DNA from: an uncultured Granulosicoccaceae bacterium
Lineage (GTDB): Bacteria > Pseudomonadota > Gammaproteobacteria > Granulosicoccales > Granulosicoccaceae
Direction: 5' to 3'
Assembly (NCBI GenBank): GCA_938035525.1
Contig: CALHOI010000026.1
Span: forward strand, 1-43,744
Length of the DNA: 43,744 bases
The notes under the pieces were generated by a model, which saw only the letters and a program-made list of their open reading frames with translations, was not told where the DNA came from and did not search any database. Made by a program: the position numbers and the translations under genes. The number at the start of each line of letters is the position of its first letter. Within the stretch, counting starts at the first letter, position 1. Shown here piece by piece: positions 42,071-43,744 of the stretch.

Positions 42071-43744
42071 GTGATTTTTTTCAGATATTTACGCCAAACG
42101 GCCTGTTCCAGGGCCTGCGCTAAGGCCATTGGCCGGTTTTTCGTTGTTGGGCTGTTGATGCAGCCGGCTCTGGTTTTCTCAGACACAGAGCAGGGTGTTG
42201 AGGGCCGGGACGTGGATGATCGCTGGGCACAAATGCTCGCTGAGGCATCTCAATCGGTTGTTTCCTTGCAGCTGGCTAATCTGCGAAATTTCGATGGCAC
42301 AGAGCAAGGTGACAGTAATGCAACCGGATTTGTCGTCGACGCGGAGCGCGGCATCATTTTAACCAACCGTCATGTGGTAGGTGCTGGACCTATTCGCTTG
42401 TCAGCGACCTTTCAAAATCAGGAGCGCGTTGATGGCGTACCGTTGTATCGCGACCCAATACACGACTTTGCTTTCGTTCGCTATGACCCTAAAGACCTGG
42501 AATACGCCAAACCAAAGTCGTTACCGCTGCGCCCCGAAAAAATAAGAACGGGTTTAAACATCCGCGTTATCGGCAGTGATGGTGGTGAGCAATTGTCTAT
42601 CCTCACCGGCACCATCGCACGCCTTGATCGTGAAGTGCCCTCGTACGGACGATACGGTTATAACGACTTCAATACCTTTTACATTCAGGCGGCATCATCA
42701 ACTTCAGGTGGGAGCTCCGGTTCGCCGGTCATTGATTTTTATGGTGATGTGGTTGCCTTGAATGCGGCCGCCAATACCAAAACCGCCAGCAGCTTTTTCT
42801 TACCGCTGCCCAGAATTCAATACGCGCTGGAGCGTTTACAGAACAACCAGGAAATTGATCGTGGTGGATTACAAACTATTTTCTCTCACGAGCCGTTTAG
42901 AGACTTGGCCCGTTTAGGGCTCGACGAACAAACCGAGCAGCAGGCCAGAAAACTTGACCCATCCAACAATGGCATGTTGATGGTGCGACAGGTGATTGCT
43001 GGTGGGGTAGCTGATGAGATACTCGAAGAGGGTGACATCCTGCTGTCCATCGATAACCAGCTTATTACCAACTTTATAGATCTGGAAGCACTACTCGATA
43101 GCAGTACTGGTAAAGAACTCGTTATAGACGTTATGCGTCAGGGAGAAGTCCTTGAGCTCAAATCCTTGGTCGCCGATTTACACGATATCGAGCCAGTTGA
43201 ATTTCTGGAGCTGGGCGACGCCATATTACAAAACATGTCTATTCAGCATTCTCGCGCTATGGACCGCGCGCAAGAAGGTGTTGTAGTGATGCGTGCAGGT
43301 TATGTGTTTAACCAGGCTAATTTGCCACAAAACTCGGTGATCGTAGAGCTTGATGGTAAACCGGTTAACGACTTGAACGGCTTTATTAGCATAGTGAAGA
43401 GCTCGGCGCGTAATAAAAAATTGTTAACACGCTTTGTGGTGCCCGGACGGGAGTACACCACCAGCGTCACGCAGCTGGATATCAATAATCGCTGGTTTGA
43501 TCATCGTCGCTGTAAGCGTGTCGATGATGCCAGGTTTTGGGATTGCCAGAGCGTGGAGCTACCAGTGAAATTGCCTCCTACCATTGACAACAATATCAAG
43601 GTCCCCGAATTCAAAGATGCCTTGTTAAACAAAGTTGCGCCTGGCATGGTACGAGTTGATTTCAATATTCCGTACAGCGTTGATAATGTTTATGCACGAC
43701 ACTTTAAAGGTGTCGGTATTGTTATTGATAAAGAGCAAGGTATT
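42071..43744 (+). CDS. Secreted trypsin-like serine protease with PDZ domains (partial; Nma111/HtrA-like)
   Basis: The frame is open from 42071 to the window edge (558 codons), so the protein continues beyond it. A Sec signal peptide (GRFFVVGLLMQPALVFS) is followed by an S1-type protease with the triad His101 (TNRHVVG), Asp132 (HDFAFVRY) and Ser216 (GGSSGSP). Two PDZ-like domains follow, one with GGVADEILEEGDILLSIDNQ and one with NSVIVELDGKPVNDLNGF. The last residues visible (FKGVGIVIDKEQGI) look like the first strand of a second protease domain, as in the fungal HtrA relative Nma111. The start is GTG 42071, with AGGA 11 bases upstream; the only nearby in-frame ATG, at 42158, would remove most of the signal peptide. 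Periplasmic quality control is inferred. Confidence 0.85.
   Translation, partial: MIFFRYLRQTACSRACAKAIGRFFVVGLLMQPALVFSDTEQGVEGRDVDDRWAQMLAEASQSVVSLQLANLRNFDGTEQGDSNATGFVVDAERGIILTNRHVVGAGPIRLSATFQNQERVDGVPLYRDPIHDFAFVRYDPKDLEYAKPKSLPLRPEKIRTGLNIRVIGSDGGEQLSILTGTIARLDREVPSYGRYGYNDFNTFYIQAASSTSGGSSGSPVIDFYGDVVALNAAANTKTASSFFLPLPRIQYALERLQNNQEIDRGGLQTIFSHEPFRDLARLGLDEQTEQQARKLDPSNNGMLMVRQVIAGGVADEILEEGDILLSIDNQLITNFIDLEALLDSSTGKELVIDVMRQGEVLELKSLVADLHDIEPVEFLELGDAILQNMSIQHSRAMDRAQEGVVVMRAGYVFNQANLPQNSVIVELDGKPVNDLNGFISIVKSSARNKKLLTRFVVPGREYTTSVTQLDINNRWFDHRRCKRVDDARFWDCQSVELPVKLPPTIDNNIKVPEFKDALLNKVAPGMVRVDFNIPYSVDNVYARHFKGVGIVIDKEQGI

Noticed and set aside
1-43744. tRNA, rRNA, IS elements, integrase or phage genes
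   Set aside because: None were recognised on either strand; all gaps are under about 210 bases and hold only the sites listed.

Overview
The window reads as chromosomal DNA of a gammaproteobacterium, inferred from gene content: Znu/Zur zinc uptake with a canonical Zur box, Pseudomonas-style minor-pilin operons, an AceE/AceF/Lpd pyruvate dehydrogenase, ArgA of the kinase-acetyltransferase type, UbiX and MtaB. Base composition is moderate, genes are densely packed, and there is no sign of a prophage, IS element, CRISPR array, tRNA or rRNA. No genus can be named from the sequence alone. No gene-free stretch exceeds about 210 bases.

Layout. 1-1900: a Tat-exported MepK/YcbK-type murein peptidase, an unrecognised secreted protein and a small Trm112-type protein. 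1960-5110: the zinc locus, with znuA facing away from zur-znuC-znuB across a Zur box. ZnuC carries a His-rich tail, and znuA ends in a 14-bp tandem repeat. 5130-9120: leftward genes for a thioredoxin-fold lipoprotein-like or periplasmic protein and an assimilatory sulfite-reduction operon (ferredoxin-NADP reductase, siroheme sulfite reductase, DUF934 protein). 9329-25629: the dominant feature, two complete minor-pilin/PilY1 cassettes head to tail on the minus strand (fimU-pilV-pilW-pilX-pilY1, then pilE, then a second fimT-pilV-pilW-pilX-pilY1). 25775-27769: a solitary HyuA-type hydantoinase/oxoprolinase. 27837-33717: aceE-aceF-lpd. 33899-35203: mtaB. 35353-39189: a 1278-residue membrane-anchored coiled-coil protein ending in an OmpA domain. 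39313-41866: ubiX, a LON-domain protein and argA. 42071-end: a truncated secreted trypsin/PDZ protease that begins a second protease-like domain at the window edge.

How they work together. Under zinc starvation Zur should release the shared znuA/zur region, and ZnuABC imports zinc. In the pilus region, the FimU/PilV/PilW/PilX minor pilins would prime type IV pilus assembly and carry PilY1 at the tip. Having two diverged sets suggests two alternative pilus tips. The two PilY1 proteins differ mainly in the number of repeated beta-rich modules (two versus four) inserted within their von Willebrand A domain.

The most unusual items are the paired pilin cassettes with module-expanded PilY1 tips, the giant coiled-coil OmpA protein, the Nma111-like protease architecture, the His-rich ZnuC paired with a loop-less ZnuA, and several short in-gene tandem repeats.
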